Shown one piece after another: positions 45,207 to 53,179 of a stretch of 64,000 bases of DNA (position 1 is its first letter; every line of letters starts with the position of its first letter). The stretch is from assembly GCA_020636095.1 (NCBI GenBank), contig JACJYN010000004.1:1-64000 (forward strand), given 5' to 3'. The DNA is from Lewinellaceae bacterium. Lineage in GTDB: Bacteria > Bacteroidota > Bacteroidia > Chitinophagales > Saprospiraceae. The notes beneath the pieces were generated by a model. That model saw only the letters and a program-made list of their open reading frames with translations. It ran no database searches and was not told the DNA's origin. The position numbers were made by a program, and so were the translations under genes.

Positions 45207-46962
45207 ATTTCAAAAGAGGCATCTTCTGCCCCTTCGCTTTAAAATTGTGGTCTCTTACGATGATCTCCACCATGTGTTTGCCGGCATCGCTGTTGAATTG
45301 GCTGAGCGATACTTCCAGGGGGCGGGTATCCGGGACGGTTTTCCGGATTTGTGCGCCGGTGGCCAGGTAGGTAATGGTGACATCGAAGGGGGGCTTGCCT
45401 TTTCCGAAGTTGATGGTGAGTTGGTTGTCTGTTTTGAGGGCGGTAGTGAAATAGAGTTCGTAGCGGTACAGAGCCGCTATTCTCCGCTTCGCATCTTCGG
45501 CGTACGTCCCATTGGGGTAGTTTTTCAGGTAGCTGCGGTATGCTTCTTCGACAGCGGAGCGTTCTGCCTTTTCCCAATCCAGTTCTTCCCGGCATTTCTG
45601 GAGGTAAGCCCGGGCTTCCCTGCCATTGGGGTTAATTTTCAGGGCTTCTTCCAGCACCTGTCCGGCGGCGGAGAACTTTCCTTCCTGAAAAAGAGACTTT
45701 CCCCTGGTGAGCAGGGTGGTATAATCATCGGCCGGAGGGAGCTTGGGGCCGGGTGGTTGCTCCTGTGTTTGATCCGTTTTCTCCGCTTGGGCCTCCGTGA
45801 GCATTTTGCGACATTCCCGGAGGCCTCTTTCTGCGCGTTCGCTATCTAACCCATTGCTTTCCGCCCATTGGAGTGCCTGGTCGAGCAAGTTGCATGCCTC
45901 TTGATATTGTTCCTGAGTCAGCGCCAGCTTTGCCAGTTCAATACCTGTCGTTAGCAGGCTATCGTAACGCAACTGTGGTGAAAGCGGCAATTGCCTGTTG
46001 CTTGCCTGTTCCATCTTTGCCACCTGCGCTCTGGCCTCCTGCCGGTTGGCGAACCACACCATCATTGCGGTTACAACTAAGGCGGCGATTGCGGCCAGGA
46101 TATACTTTTTGTAGTTGGGCCGGGGTGAGGGCGGCGGCGCGGAGGTGTTTTCAGCAGGAGCTGAAACAGCGGCCTTTTGATTGGGCACGGCCCCTTTGCG
46201 GTAGAAGTAGAACTGCCCTCCGCGGTGGCCCACATCCTGCAGGGGTTCGCCCCTGGGCGTTTGCCGAGCGTTGTGGATAACGGCATTAACGACCTTGTCG
46301 ATCAGGGATGCCACCGAAAGGCTGGGCTCCGGGTTGTTTTCCAGAAAATAGATCACATTGTCGGCAAAGGGGCTGTGGCTACCCGGTTTGCCGTCGCTGA
46401 CCAACTCATTGCGGCCGGCGGTGAGCAGCCAGCGGGAAGGAATCTGGTCCAGGCGGCTGGTGTCGGCGTGTTGCCCCAAAGAGCGGGTGGAAAATAAGGA
46501 ACCGGAGAAGCAGCTGTCGACAATCAAAAAGGTGTGGTGCGAATGGATGGCCTTGATGTACTTGACGATACGGCTGTTGGCGATGTACTCGTTGGTGTAC
46601 CCCAAAGGTGCATCTACAGGTATCCAGTAGCCTTCGTCGATAGCTTCTTCATATTCCCCGTGGCCGGAAAAGAGGATGAGCAGGTTGTCCTGTGGCTGTA
46701 TGAGCCCGACCATTTTTTTGAAACTGTCTATGATGGCGTGCTCGGTGGCTTGTTCGTTGAAGAGGGTGAAAATGTGTTGCTTTTCAAACTGGTATTGCGT
46801 AGACAATACATCGATCAAACGGCGGGCGTCCTGCACGCAGTTGTAGAGTAGGGGGCAGTGTTGGTATTCGTCGATGGCGATGGCCAGCAGGTAGTTTACG
46901 CCATTGGGCCCTTCTGCCCGCTCCCGTTCCACTTCACCGATATCGATGCCCTTGTTGGCCAT
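45205..46962 (-). CDS. Caspase-family protein with membrane anchor and TPR repeats
   Basis: The 585-aa protein carries a C14 caspase/metacaspase domain at residues ~20-255: YLLAIAIDEYQHCPLLYNCVQDA, then LLILFSGHGEYEE (catalytic His, H101) and FLIVDSCFSGSLF (catalytic Cys, C151). One membrane helix follows at ~287-305 (ILAAIAALVVTAMMVWF), with KK before it placing the caspase part in the cytoplasm. The outer part has TPR-like repeats (DYTTLLTRGKSLFQEGKFSAAGQVLEEALKINP) and a short C-terminal beta domain. Both catalytic residues are present, so proteolysis is plausible. Its ATG starts one base after the stop of the upstream secreted-protein gene, so translation is coupled. Confidence 0.9.
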   Translation of the reverse strand: MANKGIDIGEVERERAEGPNGVNYLLAIAIDEYQHCPLLYNCVQDARRLIDVLSTQYQFEKQHIFTLFNEQATEHAIIDSFKKMVGLIQPQDNLLILFSGHGEYEEAIDEGYWIPVDAPLGYTNEYIANSRIVKYIKAIHSHHTFLIVDSCFSGSLFSTRSLGQHADTSRLDQIPSRWLLTAGRNELVSDGKPGSHSPFADNVIYFLENNPEPSLSVASLIDKVVNAVIHNARQTPRGEPLQDVGHRGGQFYFYRKGAVPNQKAAVSAPAENTSAPPPSPRPNYKKYILAAIAALVVTAMMVWFANRQEARAQVAKMEQASNRQLPLSPQLRYDSLLTTGIELAKLALTQEQYQEACNLLDQALQWAESNGLDSERAERGLRECRKMLTEAQAEKTDQTQEQPPGPKLPPADDYTTLLTRGKSLFQEGKFSAAGQVLEEALKINPNGREARAYLQKCREELDWEKAERSAVEEAYRSYLKNYPNGTYAEDAKRRIAALYRYELYFTTALKTDNQLTINFGKGKPPFDVTITYLATGAQIRKTVPDTRPLEVSLSQFNSDAGKHMVEIIVRDHNFKAKGQKMPLLK

Positions 46963-46963
46963 A

Positions 46964-47989
46964 TCACTTCAGGCTTACCGTTAACAAATAGGCGCCGGAA
47001 CTCAACCCTTCTGCTCCCGCTATCCCGATGACCACCTGGAGGGGGTTGATTCCGGAGCGCAGGCTTACCTTCCGCTCCGGCCCGGTTGGCTGCCCCAGAT
47101 CCGGCTGAAAACTGGCCTCGCAGGATATACAAGAGGGCAGGCCCGGGACGAACCGCAGGTTGCCGGCGCCCAGCGAATAGGCGTAGAGGCTCATATTGGC
47201 GGCGCCGTCTTCCGGCCGGAGGCCGATCTCGATCTCCGAATGAGGGGGAAGATTCGTAAGATACAACAGGTGGTTGCCGGTGAACTTGCTCTGCCGTATA
47301 CTTACAAAACAAGCGTTTTGGCTACTCCACGCCCAGCTGAGGTCGTGGATGGGAACCCCATCTTCCAGCCTTCCCTGGTAGGTGAGCGTTTCCCCCTTCC
47401 GGCTGTCAATGCTGAATTTCGGGACTTCCGCCTGCTCCGAAGGTGGTGCGGTTTCCCCTCCTTCCAGTAGAATCTCCAGCGTATACGAGCCACTGCCCAG
47501 GCCGTCGGCGCCGGCCACGCCAATCGTCACAACGTAAGGATTGCCCACTGCCCGCAGGCTTACCGACCGGGTATGGTCCTGGGTTTTGCCGCGGTACTTA
47601 TAGTCCCACTTATAATCCGCTTCGCAACTCACGCAGCGCGGCAGGTTGGGTACAATGTGTTCCCCGTTGCTTGAGTACGCGTAGAGGCTGAAGTTGGCCT
47701 TCGGGTCGTCGGGAATTACCCGGACCGTCATCTCCGCCCGGGCGGGCAGTTGGGTTTGGTACAGTACATGGCGCCCACTGAATTTGTGCTGCTGGGTGGA
47801 GACAAAACAGGCGTTCTGGCTGCTCCATGCCCAGCTGAGGTCAGGCAGGGCATCCCCTTCGGAGAGGTTGCCGTTGACGGTTACTTTGCCGTTGGGAACG
47901 GATTCTATCCATTCCACGGAAGGCTGGGCTTTTAGCCCCGCAGTAAAAAACAGAATAATCAAAGCCAGCAACTCTATCGGTATTTTCAT
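46964..47989 (-). CDS. Secreted protein with two copies of an unrecognised domain
   Basis: The 341-aa protein has a signal peptide (IPIELLALIILFFTAGLKAQ) and two ~145-residue copies of one domain. Each has DLSWAWSSQNACFVS, a KF(S/T)G(R/N)HxLY strand, a (F/M)SLYAYS strand and P(R/S)C(V/I)SCEA. Conserved cysteines may form disulphides; the fold looks beta-sandwich-like (PPC/CBM type), but I recognise no family. It ends T-ATG against the caspase gene, so the two are made together. This suggests that the secreted protein is an extracytoplasmic partner or sensor for the membrane-anchored caspase. Confidence 0.8.
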   Translation of the reverse strand: MKIPIELLALIILFFTAGLKAQPSVEWIESVPNGKVTVNGNLSEGDALPDLSWAWSSQNACFVSTQQHKFSGRHVLYQTQLPARAEMTVRVIPDDPKANFSLYAYSSNGEHIVPNLPRCVSCEADYKWDYKYRGKTQDHTRSVSLRAVGNPYVVTIGVAGADGLGSGSYTLEILLEGGETAPPSEQAEVPKFSIDSRKGETLTYQGRLEDGVPIHDLSWAWSSQNACFVSIRQSKFTGNHLLYLTNLPPHSEIEIGLRPEDGAANMSLYAYSLGAGNLRFVPGLPSCISCEASFQPDLGQPTGPERKVSLRSGINPLQVVIGIAGAEGLSSGAYLLTVSLK

Positions 47990-48008
47990 ACTTCTTGTTT
48001 AATAAATT

Positions 48009-48185
48009 CACCCTCTCACCCTCTCACCACATCACCCTCTCACCACATCACCCTCTCACCACATCACCCTCTCACCACATCACCCTCTTACCACATCACC
48101 CTCTTACCACATCACCCTCTCACCACATCACCCTCTTACCACATCACCCTCTCACCACATCACCCTCTTACCACATCACCCTCTT
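48009..48185. repeat. 16-bp minisatellite
   Basis: About eleven copies of CACCCTCTCACCACAT, some with TCTTACC variants, fill the space between the FKBP stop (48196) and the start of the secreted/caspase operon at 47989. On the operon's strand it lies in the 5' region, where copy number could change promoter spacing. Confidence 0.92.
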
Positions 48186-48195
48186 CCTCCACCTC

Positions 48196-48654
48196 TCACT
48201 GAAAATCCACCAATTCCGTCTCAAAAATGAGCACCGAATTAGCGGGGATGCCTACCCGTGGCTGTGGCCCATAGGCCAGCCCGGAAGGGATCAGGAACAT
48301 ACCTTTTCCTCCTTTTTTCAGCAGGGGGATGCCAATTTGCCAACCCCGGATTACCTGGTAGAGGAAAAAGGTGGTGCTTTCGCTGCCGGGGGTCTGGTCA
48401 AATATGGTTCCATCCAGCAGGTAGCCTTTATACTTGACCAGCACCTCGCTGTTGACATTGGGGTTGCCGCCGGTTCCGGGCTCTTCAATGATGTAGTACA
48501 ACCCGGAAGAATGCCGTTCAGCAGTGAGCTGGTTCTCATCCAGGTAGTTTTCGATCAATTCCTCATCTACTACCCGCTGGTCGGGGCCGTCATTTTTGTT
48601 GCAGCCCAGGGCCAGCAGAAGGGTAGGGGCGAGTATCCACAATAATTGTTTCAT
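48196..48654 (-). CDS. FKBP-type peptidyl-prolyl isomerase lipoprotein
   Basis: The 152-aa lipoprotein has signal and lipobox (LLLALGC, Cys18). Residues ~65-152 form an FKBP domain: VLVKYKGYLLDGTIFDQT, LYQVIRGWQIGIPLLKKGGKGMFLIPSGLAYG and IPANSVLIFETELVDF. It catalyses proline isomerisation to help fold envelope proteins and is anchored in the inner or outer membrane facing the periplasm. Its promoter (48675-48703) is unusually clear. Confidence 0.93.
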   Translation of the reverse strand: MKQLLWILAPTLLLALGCNKNDGPDQRVVDEELIENYLDENQLTAERHSSGLYYIIEEPGTGGNPNVNSEVLVKYKGYLLDGTIFDQTPGSESTTFFLYQVIRGWQIGIPLLKKGGKGMFLIPSGLAYGPQPRVGIPANSVLIFETELVDFQ

Positions 48655-48674
48655 AGTTTTGGTTATTTTGATAG

Positions 48675-48703
48675 CAAATATACCCGGCTAAAACGGTTTG
48701 CAA
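48675..48703 (-). promoter_or_regulatory. Consensus Bacteroidota promoter of the FKBP gene
   Basis: On the minus strand TTG (48703-48701), an 18-bp spacer and TATATTTG (48682-48675) match the -33/-7 promoter of Bacteroidota sigma-A; the -7 box ends 20 bp before the ATG at 48654. Confidence 0.75.
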
Positions 48704-48832
48704 AAATTCAAAACCATTTTTGCCGGAAAAGTGATGCCCCGGAAGTGGCGATGCGTACGCTACCTGGCCCGCCAAATTTATTTGGCGTCGGAGACGTAAA
48801 CTAAATCAATGACCTTCCAGTTTTTAACTTTC

Positions 48833-48998
48833 TAAGAGTGTGTTCAAATTTCGATGATGAGCCGAAAGCGAGAAAATTTTATTTCAGGCAAGGCAAATTT
48901 TGCAGCCGGATGCGGGCAATCCGGCGAAAAATTTAACGCCGTCTGGAACAAAATTTGCCGCTTGTAGGCCATTAATTGAATTTTGAACATACTCTAAG
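48833..48998. mobile_element. Miniature element with TAAG-flanked ends (copy B)
   Basis: The inverted ends AGAGTGTGTTCAAATTTC (48835-48852) and GAATTTTGAACATACTCT (48978-48995) match 16 of 18. TAAG borders both sides (48833-48836; 48995-48998). The interior has an internal pair (AAATTTTGC...GC / AAAATTTGCCGC region). The border TAAG-AG-NN-TGTT is shared with the element at 33758. Confidence 0.75.
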
Positions 48999-49164
48999 CC
49001 ACGTGAACTTTAAAAGCCCGGGCAGGAAATTTTTTTGCCCGGTATTTATTAGTATTTTTCATTCCTCAAGGAATGGCACCTTTTGATCAACTTTACCGTA
49101 CAAAAAGATATCTGCCTCACTACAAATTTCATCAAAGAAGGTAAAATAAAAAATAGCAAACTCC

Positions 49165-49800
49165 ATGACAGAAAATTTCTGCGTATTTCTCGATGCAGGC
49201 CACGGCAGCCTGGATAAAGATGGAAAATATACCACGGCGCCCAGCAAGATGTACCAACATAGCCGGGGTAATTTTCACGATGGCCGCTTTTTTTACGAAG
49301 GGGTATTTAACCGGACTTTGACCAACCGGGTGGCGGCTAAGTTGAATAATCTGGGCATCAGCAATATCATTGTGAGCCATGAATACCTGGATATTTCTCT
49401 GGACTACCGCGTAGACCTGGCCAACTGGTATTACCGCAATTTCCGCAAAGGCATTTATATTTCCAATCACGCCAATGCCTCCGGATCGGGGGCGGCCCGG
49501 GGGTTTGAAGTCTATACTTCTCCCGGCGTCACTGCTTCCGACAAGATCGCTCAATTCCACTGGAACAACGTGAAGGATTTACTGGGCAGCCGCATCAGCA
49601 TGCGCTCTGATACTTCTGATGGAGACCACGACAAGGAAGCTCGCTTTTTTGTCCTCACCCGTACGGTCATGCCGGCTATCCTGGTGGAGCACCTCTTCTT
49701 CGACAATTTTGACGACGCCACCCTGCTCATGGACGATGAGATCGTGGAGCGCTTCGCCGAAGCTCAGGTTAGGACGGTGATCAATGCAATGAACAGCTGA
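49165..49800 (+). CDS. N-acetylmuramoyl-L-alanine amidase (Amidase_3)
   Basis: The 211-aa zinc amidase cuts the bond between muramic acid and the stem peptide of peptidoglycan. Zinc ligands and catalytic Glu lie in VFLDAGHGSLD, the GVFNRTLTNRVAAKL helix, ISNHANASGSGAARGFEVYTSP and MPAILVEHLFFDN. There is no signal peptide, so it may act after lysis, be exported by other means, or belong to a phage-like lysis or recycling role. ATG 49165 gives the domain start directly. Confidence 0.88.
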   Translation: MTENFCVFLDAGHGSLDKDGKYTTAPSKMYQHSRGNFHDGRFFYEGVFNRTLTNRVAAKLNNLGISNIIVSHEYLDISLDYRVDLANWYYRNFRKGIYISNHANASGSGAARGFEVYTSPGVTASDKIAQFHWNNVKDLLGSRISMRSDTSDGDHDKEARFFVLTRTVMPAILVEHLFFDNFDDATLLMDDEIVERFAEAQVRTVINAMNS

Positions 49801-49808
49801 TAAAAAAA

Positions 49809-49832
49809 GGTAGCCTGGCGAGCCAGGCTACC
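49809..49832. terminator. Hairpin between convergent genes
   Basis: GGTAGCCTGG / CCAGGCTACC is a perfect 10-bp stem with loop CGAG. On the minus strand it is followed by TTTTTTT, a classical intrinsic terminator for the secreted-protein gene; it lies 9 bp past the amidase stop. Confidence 0.75.
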
Positions 49833-49937
49833 TTACACAAAGTGTAATACAAAAGATTACGCGATTGTTAGCCATTTATACGAGCTTTACAGTCAAAAGG
49901 TTACACTTGCATGCCGCCTTACTGAAAAAGAAAAGGA

Positions 49938-51098
49938 CTAACGCGCCACGACCATTTTCCCGGATAGGGTTCTCCTGATGGGGATATCGTTATCATTCAG
50001 GCATTTCAGTTCCGCCTTCCAGAAGTAGGCGCCGGATACAGAAGGCAACTCTGCATTCCGGGCCTGCTGCCCGTTGGTGGTAAGCACCAATCGGCCGAGG
50101 GCGTCGTAGATCCATAACCGGTAGGATTGTACGTTGAGGGAGGCGGTGACGGCCAGCCTCTCCGAAGGGCTGTACAGGGTGGGGAGCGTAATGCTGCAGT
50201 CGCAATCACCGGCTTTAACGGAAAACTCCTGGCGGATGGCCACACAGTAATCATAATAATTGTACAATACGTAATTACCTGCCTTTTCCACCATAATTTC
50301 CTGCATCGTGCCCACGCCTTCCCAGAGGTGCCCTCCGGCGCCCTCCATTCCACTCAGCACCAGGGGTGCGCCCTCACAGATAACGGTATCCAGGACAGTC
50401 CCCTGTTCTATTCTTTGCGTATCGCAGGGTTCGACAACTACATCATCGATATAGTAATAGGCCCAGGGCATGTCGTTGTTTTCAACGTTTACAATGACAT
50501 TTACATCCCGAGGGGCGGCAAAGTTGCCGAGAAGAGCATATTGCTCTCCTCCCCGGGCGAGGTAGTATCCGCTTACTTCCGTCCAGTCCACCGTGTCAGT
50601 GAGAAAGCGGCCTTCCGGGTTTTTAATGTGAAAGATGGAATCTCTTACGGATTGCTCTTCGGGGATATCGTAGAAGAATGCCATGCCGATGTCATCGGTG
50701 GCATAGGTGGCCAGGTTAGACAGGTTGGCCTGAAAACCGGCCTGGTACATCTGTCCTTTTTCCAGGGGTGCTGACAGCCGGGCCACCAGAAACTCTCCTG
50801 TCAGGGCCGGATAGGTTCTGATGCCGGCGTATCCGCTGCCACTGGCGGTTTCCTGGTAACCGCGAAAGTTCAGCGGGATGCCATGAAGGGCAGAGCCATA
50901 TGCCCGGTGGAAAAAATCAGTAGTGTTATCCAGCTTTTCCCAGGCGATGGATTCGTTGACCCCGGAGCCGGTAACATTGGGATTGGCAACATATTGCTCG
51001 AAGCCGGGATTGGGTATGAGGTTCTGAGCGTGGCTGTGGCGCGATATGAGGATAGTGACGGCAAGCAGGGAAAGCGTGTGGATGGAGATAAAGCGCAT
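49938..51098 (-). CDS. Secreted protein with gliding/T9SS type B-like C-terminus
   Basis: The start at 51098 gives a signal peptide (ISIHTLSLLAVTILISRHSHAQ); a further in-frame ATG at 51218 would add 40 non-hydrophobic residues. Residues ~30-235 look like a jelly-roll/carbohydrate-binding domain (NLIPNPGFEQYVA ... YYYIDDVVVEPC). An Ig-like linker and a CHU_C-type end follow (ITLPTLYSPSERLAVT ... LWIYDALGRLVLTTNGQ), suggesting export by type IX secretion. 386 aa. Ligand unknown. Confidence 0.8.
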   Translation of the reverse strand: MRFISIHTLSLLAVTILISRHSHAQNLIPNPGFEQYVANPNVTGSGVNESIAWEKLDNTTDFFHRAYGSALHGIPLNFRGYQETASGSGYAGIRTYPALTGEFLVARLSAPLEKGQMYQAGFQANLSNLATYATDDIGMAFFYDIPEEQSVRDSIFHIKNPEGRFLTDTVDWTEVSGYYLARGGEQYALLGNFAAPRDVNVIVNVENNDMPWAYYYIDDVVVEPCDTQRIEQGTVLDTVICEGAPLVLSGMEGAGGHLWEGVGTMQEIMVEKAGNYVLYNYYDYCVAIRQEFSVKAGDCDCSITLPTLYSPSERLAVTASLNVQSYRLWIYDALGRLVLTTNGQQARNAELPSVSGAYFWKAELKCLNDNDIPIRRTLSGKMVVAR

Positions 51099-51246
51099 AA
51101 GTGTTGATTTTGAGTGCCGGGAACTGTGGGTGTTTGTAAAAATAGGTTTTTTCCCGCATCCCCGCAAATGGGGCGTCCTGTCTGCGCTGTTTAGGAAATT
51201 GTACCCAGTATTCCTCAAAATTGCTTAAATTCCCCACCAAAAACCT

Positions 51247-52917
51247 ATGCGATTATTCAATCTCTTTGTTCTCGCTCTGGCTGTATTTTTTACCGCTTCC
51301 TGCGGTAGTGAGGCCGGGCAGGAGCCTTCCGGAGAGCCCTGGATGGCCGACTCTCTCATCGTTGATATCGATCAACGCCTGGGTAAATACGTGCCGGTTA
51401 AGCTAACCACCGATTTGAGCCTGCTTTCAGACAAACAAAAACAGATGATTCCCGTCCTCATCGAGGCAGGTAAGGTCATGAATGAGTTGTTCTGGTACGA
51501 GGCCTACGGTAAAAAGGATAGCCTGATGGAGGCCCTCACCAATGAAAAGCTGGAGCGTTACGTTACGATCAACTACGGCCCATGGGACCGCCTGGCAGGC
51601 AATGAGCCCTTCATCTACGGCGTAGGCCCCAAGCCGGCCGGCGCTAATTTCTACCCTGTGGATATGACCAAGGAAGAATTTGAAGCAGCTCAGCTCGAAG
51701 GCAAGGCCGGCCTGTACACCTTCCTGAGGCGCGATGAGGCGGGCAAGCTGAAAACAGTGCCCTATCGGGAGCAGTTTGCCGGACAGGTGCAGAAAGCAGC
51801 CGGGCTACTCCGGCAGGCGGCGGCCCTGGCGGAAAACGAAGCGCTGAAGAAATACCTCAATAGGAGGGCGGACGCCCTGCTATCCGATGACTATCAGGCC
51901 AGCGACATGGCCTGGCTGGACATGAAGGACAACCAGATCGATGTGGTCATCGGCCCGATCGAAACTTATGAAGACCAGCTCTTTGGCTACAAAGCGGCAC
52001 ACGAATGTTACGTGCTGGTAAAAGACATGGACTGGAGCCAGCGCCTGGAGAAGTACGCTGCTTTTCTCCCGGAACTGCAGAAAGGCCTGCCGGTTTCGGC
52101 AGCCTATAAAACCGAAAAGCCGGGCAGCGATGCCCAACTCAACGCCTACGATGTGGTGTACTATGCGGGCGATTGTAATGCGGGCAGTAAGACCATTGCC
52201 ATCAACCTGCCGAATGACGAAGAGGTGCAGCTTCAGAAAGGCACCCGCCGCCTCCAGTTGAAGAACGCTATGCGCGCCAAATTCGACAAAATCCTCGTGC
52301 CTATTGCCGATATTTTGATCGCTGAAGACCAGCGCCAGCACATTACTTTTGACGCCTTTTTCGCTAACACCATGTTTCACGAGGTGGCGCACGGCCTGGG
52401 CATCAAAAATACAATTAACGGGAAAGGTACGGTGCGCGAAGCGCTCAAAGAGCACGCTTCCGCCCTGGAAGAGGGCAAGGCGGACATCCTGGGCCTGTAT
52501 ATGATCAAACAGCTGCACAATAAAGGGGAACTGGACGGCGACCTCAAGGATTACTACACGACCTTCATGGCCGGCATTTTCCGCTCGGTCCGCTTCGGAG
52601 CGTCCAGCGCTCACGGAAAGGCGAACATGATCCGCTTCAATTACTTTGCCGAGCAGGGCGCTTTCGAGCGCGATCCTGAAACCGGAGTGTATCGCGTCAA
52701 TTATGACAAACTGGAGCAAGCCGCCGCCTCCCTGTCAGAACTTATCCTTACCCTTCAGGGCGATGGCGACTATGATGGGGTTGGCGAGCTGGTGGCTACC
52801 AAAGGCAAGATCGGCGAGCAATTACAGGCCAGCCTGGACCGGCTGTCAGATGCATCCATACCGGTGGATGTCGTCTTTGAACAGGGGGCGGATGTTTTGG
52901 GGTTGGAGGATTTGTAG
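51247..52917 (+). CDS. Lipoprotein zinc peptidase of the M49 (dipeptidyl-peptidase III-like) family
   Basis: The 556-aa lipoprotein has signal and lipobox ending FFTASC. The zinc site is TMFHEVAHGLGIKN, with the third ligand in SALEEGKADILGLYMI, the HExxxH...EExxAD pattern of bacterial M49-like peptidases rather than the HEXXH of thermolysins. The N-terminal half (VKLTTDLSLLSDKQKQMIPVL ... VIGPIETYEDQLFGYKAAHE) fits the same family. It probably removes dipeptides from peptides in the periplasm or at the cell surface. It diverges from the secreted protein with an independent promoter region. Confidence 0.85.
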   Translation: MRLFNLFVLALAVFFTASCGSEAGQEPSGEPWMADSLIVDIDQRLGKYVPVKLTTDLSLLSDKQKQMIPVLIEAGKVMNELFWYEAYGKKDSLMEALTNEKLERYVTINYGPWDRLAGNEPFIYGVGPKPAGANFYPVDMTKEEFEAAQLEGKAGLYTFLRRDEAGKLKTVPYREQFAGQVQKAAGLLRQAAALAENEALKKYLNRRADALLSDDYQASDMAWLDMKDNQIDVVIGPIETYEDQLFGYKAAHECYVLVKDMDWSQRLEKYAAFLPELQKGLPVSAAYKTEKPGSDAQLNAYDVVYYAGDCNAGSKTIAINLPNDEEVQLQKGTRRLQLKNAMRAKFDKILVPIADILIAEDQRQHITFDAFFANTMFHEVAHGLGIKNTINGKGTVREALKEHASALEEGKADILGLYMIKQLHNKGELDGDLKDYYTTFMAGIFRSVRFGASSAHGKANMIRFNYFAEQGAFERDPETGVYRVNYDKLEQAAASLSELILTLQGDGDYDGVGELVATKGKIGEQLQASLDRLSDASIPVDVVFEQGADVLGLEDL

Positions 52918-52928
52918 CAAGTTCCAGT

Positions 52929-52996
52929 GTTCGAGGTTTAAGGCTCCAGGTGCGTTGAGCTTTGAACCTCGAACCATTGAGCCTTAAACCCTGAAC
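52929..52996. repeat. Inverted repeat downstream of the M49-like gene
   Basis: GTTCGAGGTTTAAGGCTC (52929-52946) and GAGCCTTAAACCCTGAAC (52979-52996) match 16/18, with a third related copy (TTTGAACCTCGAAC) between them. It is a terminator-like or heptad-type palindrome. Confidence 0.6.
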
Positions 52997-53179
52997 TTTT
53001 CTCCTGTCCGGTAGGAAAATTGCCATGAAATTCTTTAACTTTGCCTTTTGCAGCATCAAGAGATGCCTGTATTAATCCTGCTCTTTCAACCTACCTGTTT
53101 CAACATACGGATATTGAGTTCCAGTGTGTGATGTTTCCCTATACACCCGGCCCTTTTATTCCAGGCAAATAATGATCCG

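Noticed and set aside
48009..48185. CRISPR-like array
   Set aside because: Units are contiguous 16-bp repeats with no variable spacers; it is a minisatellite.
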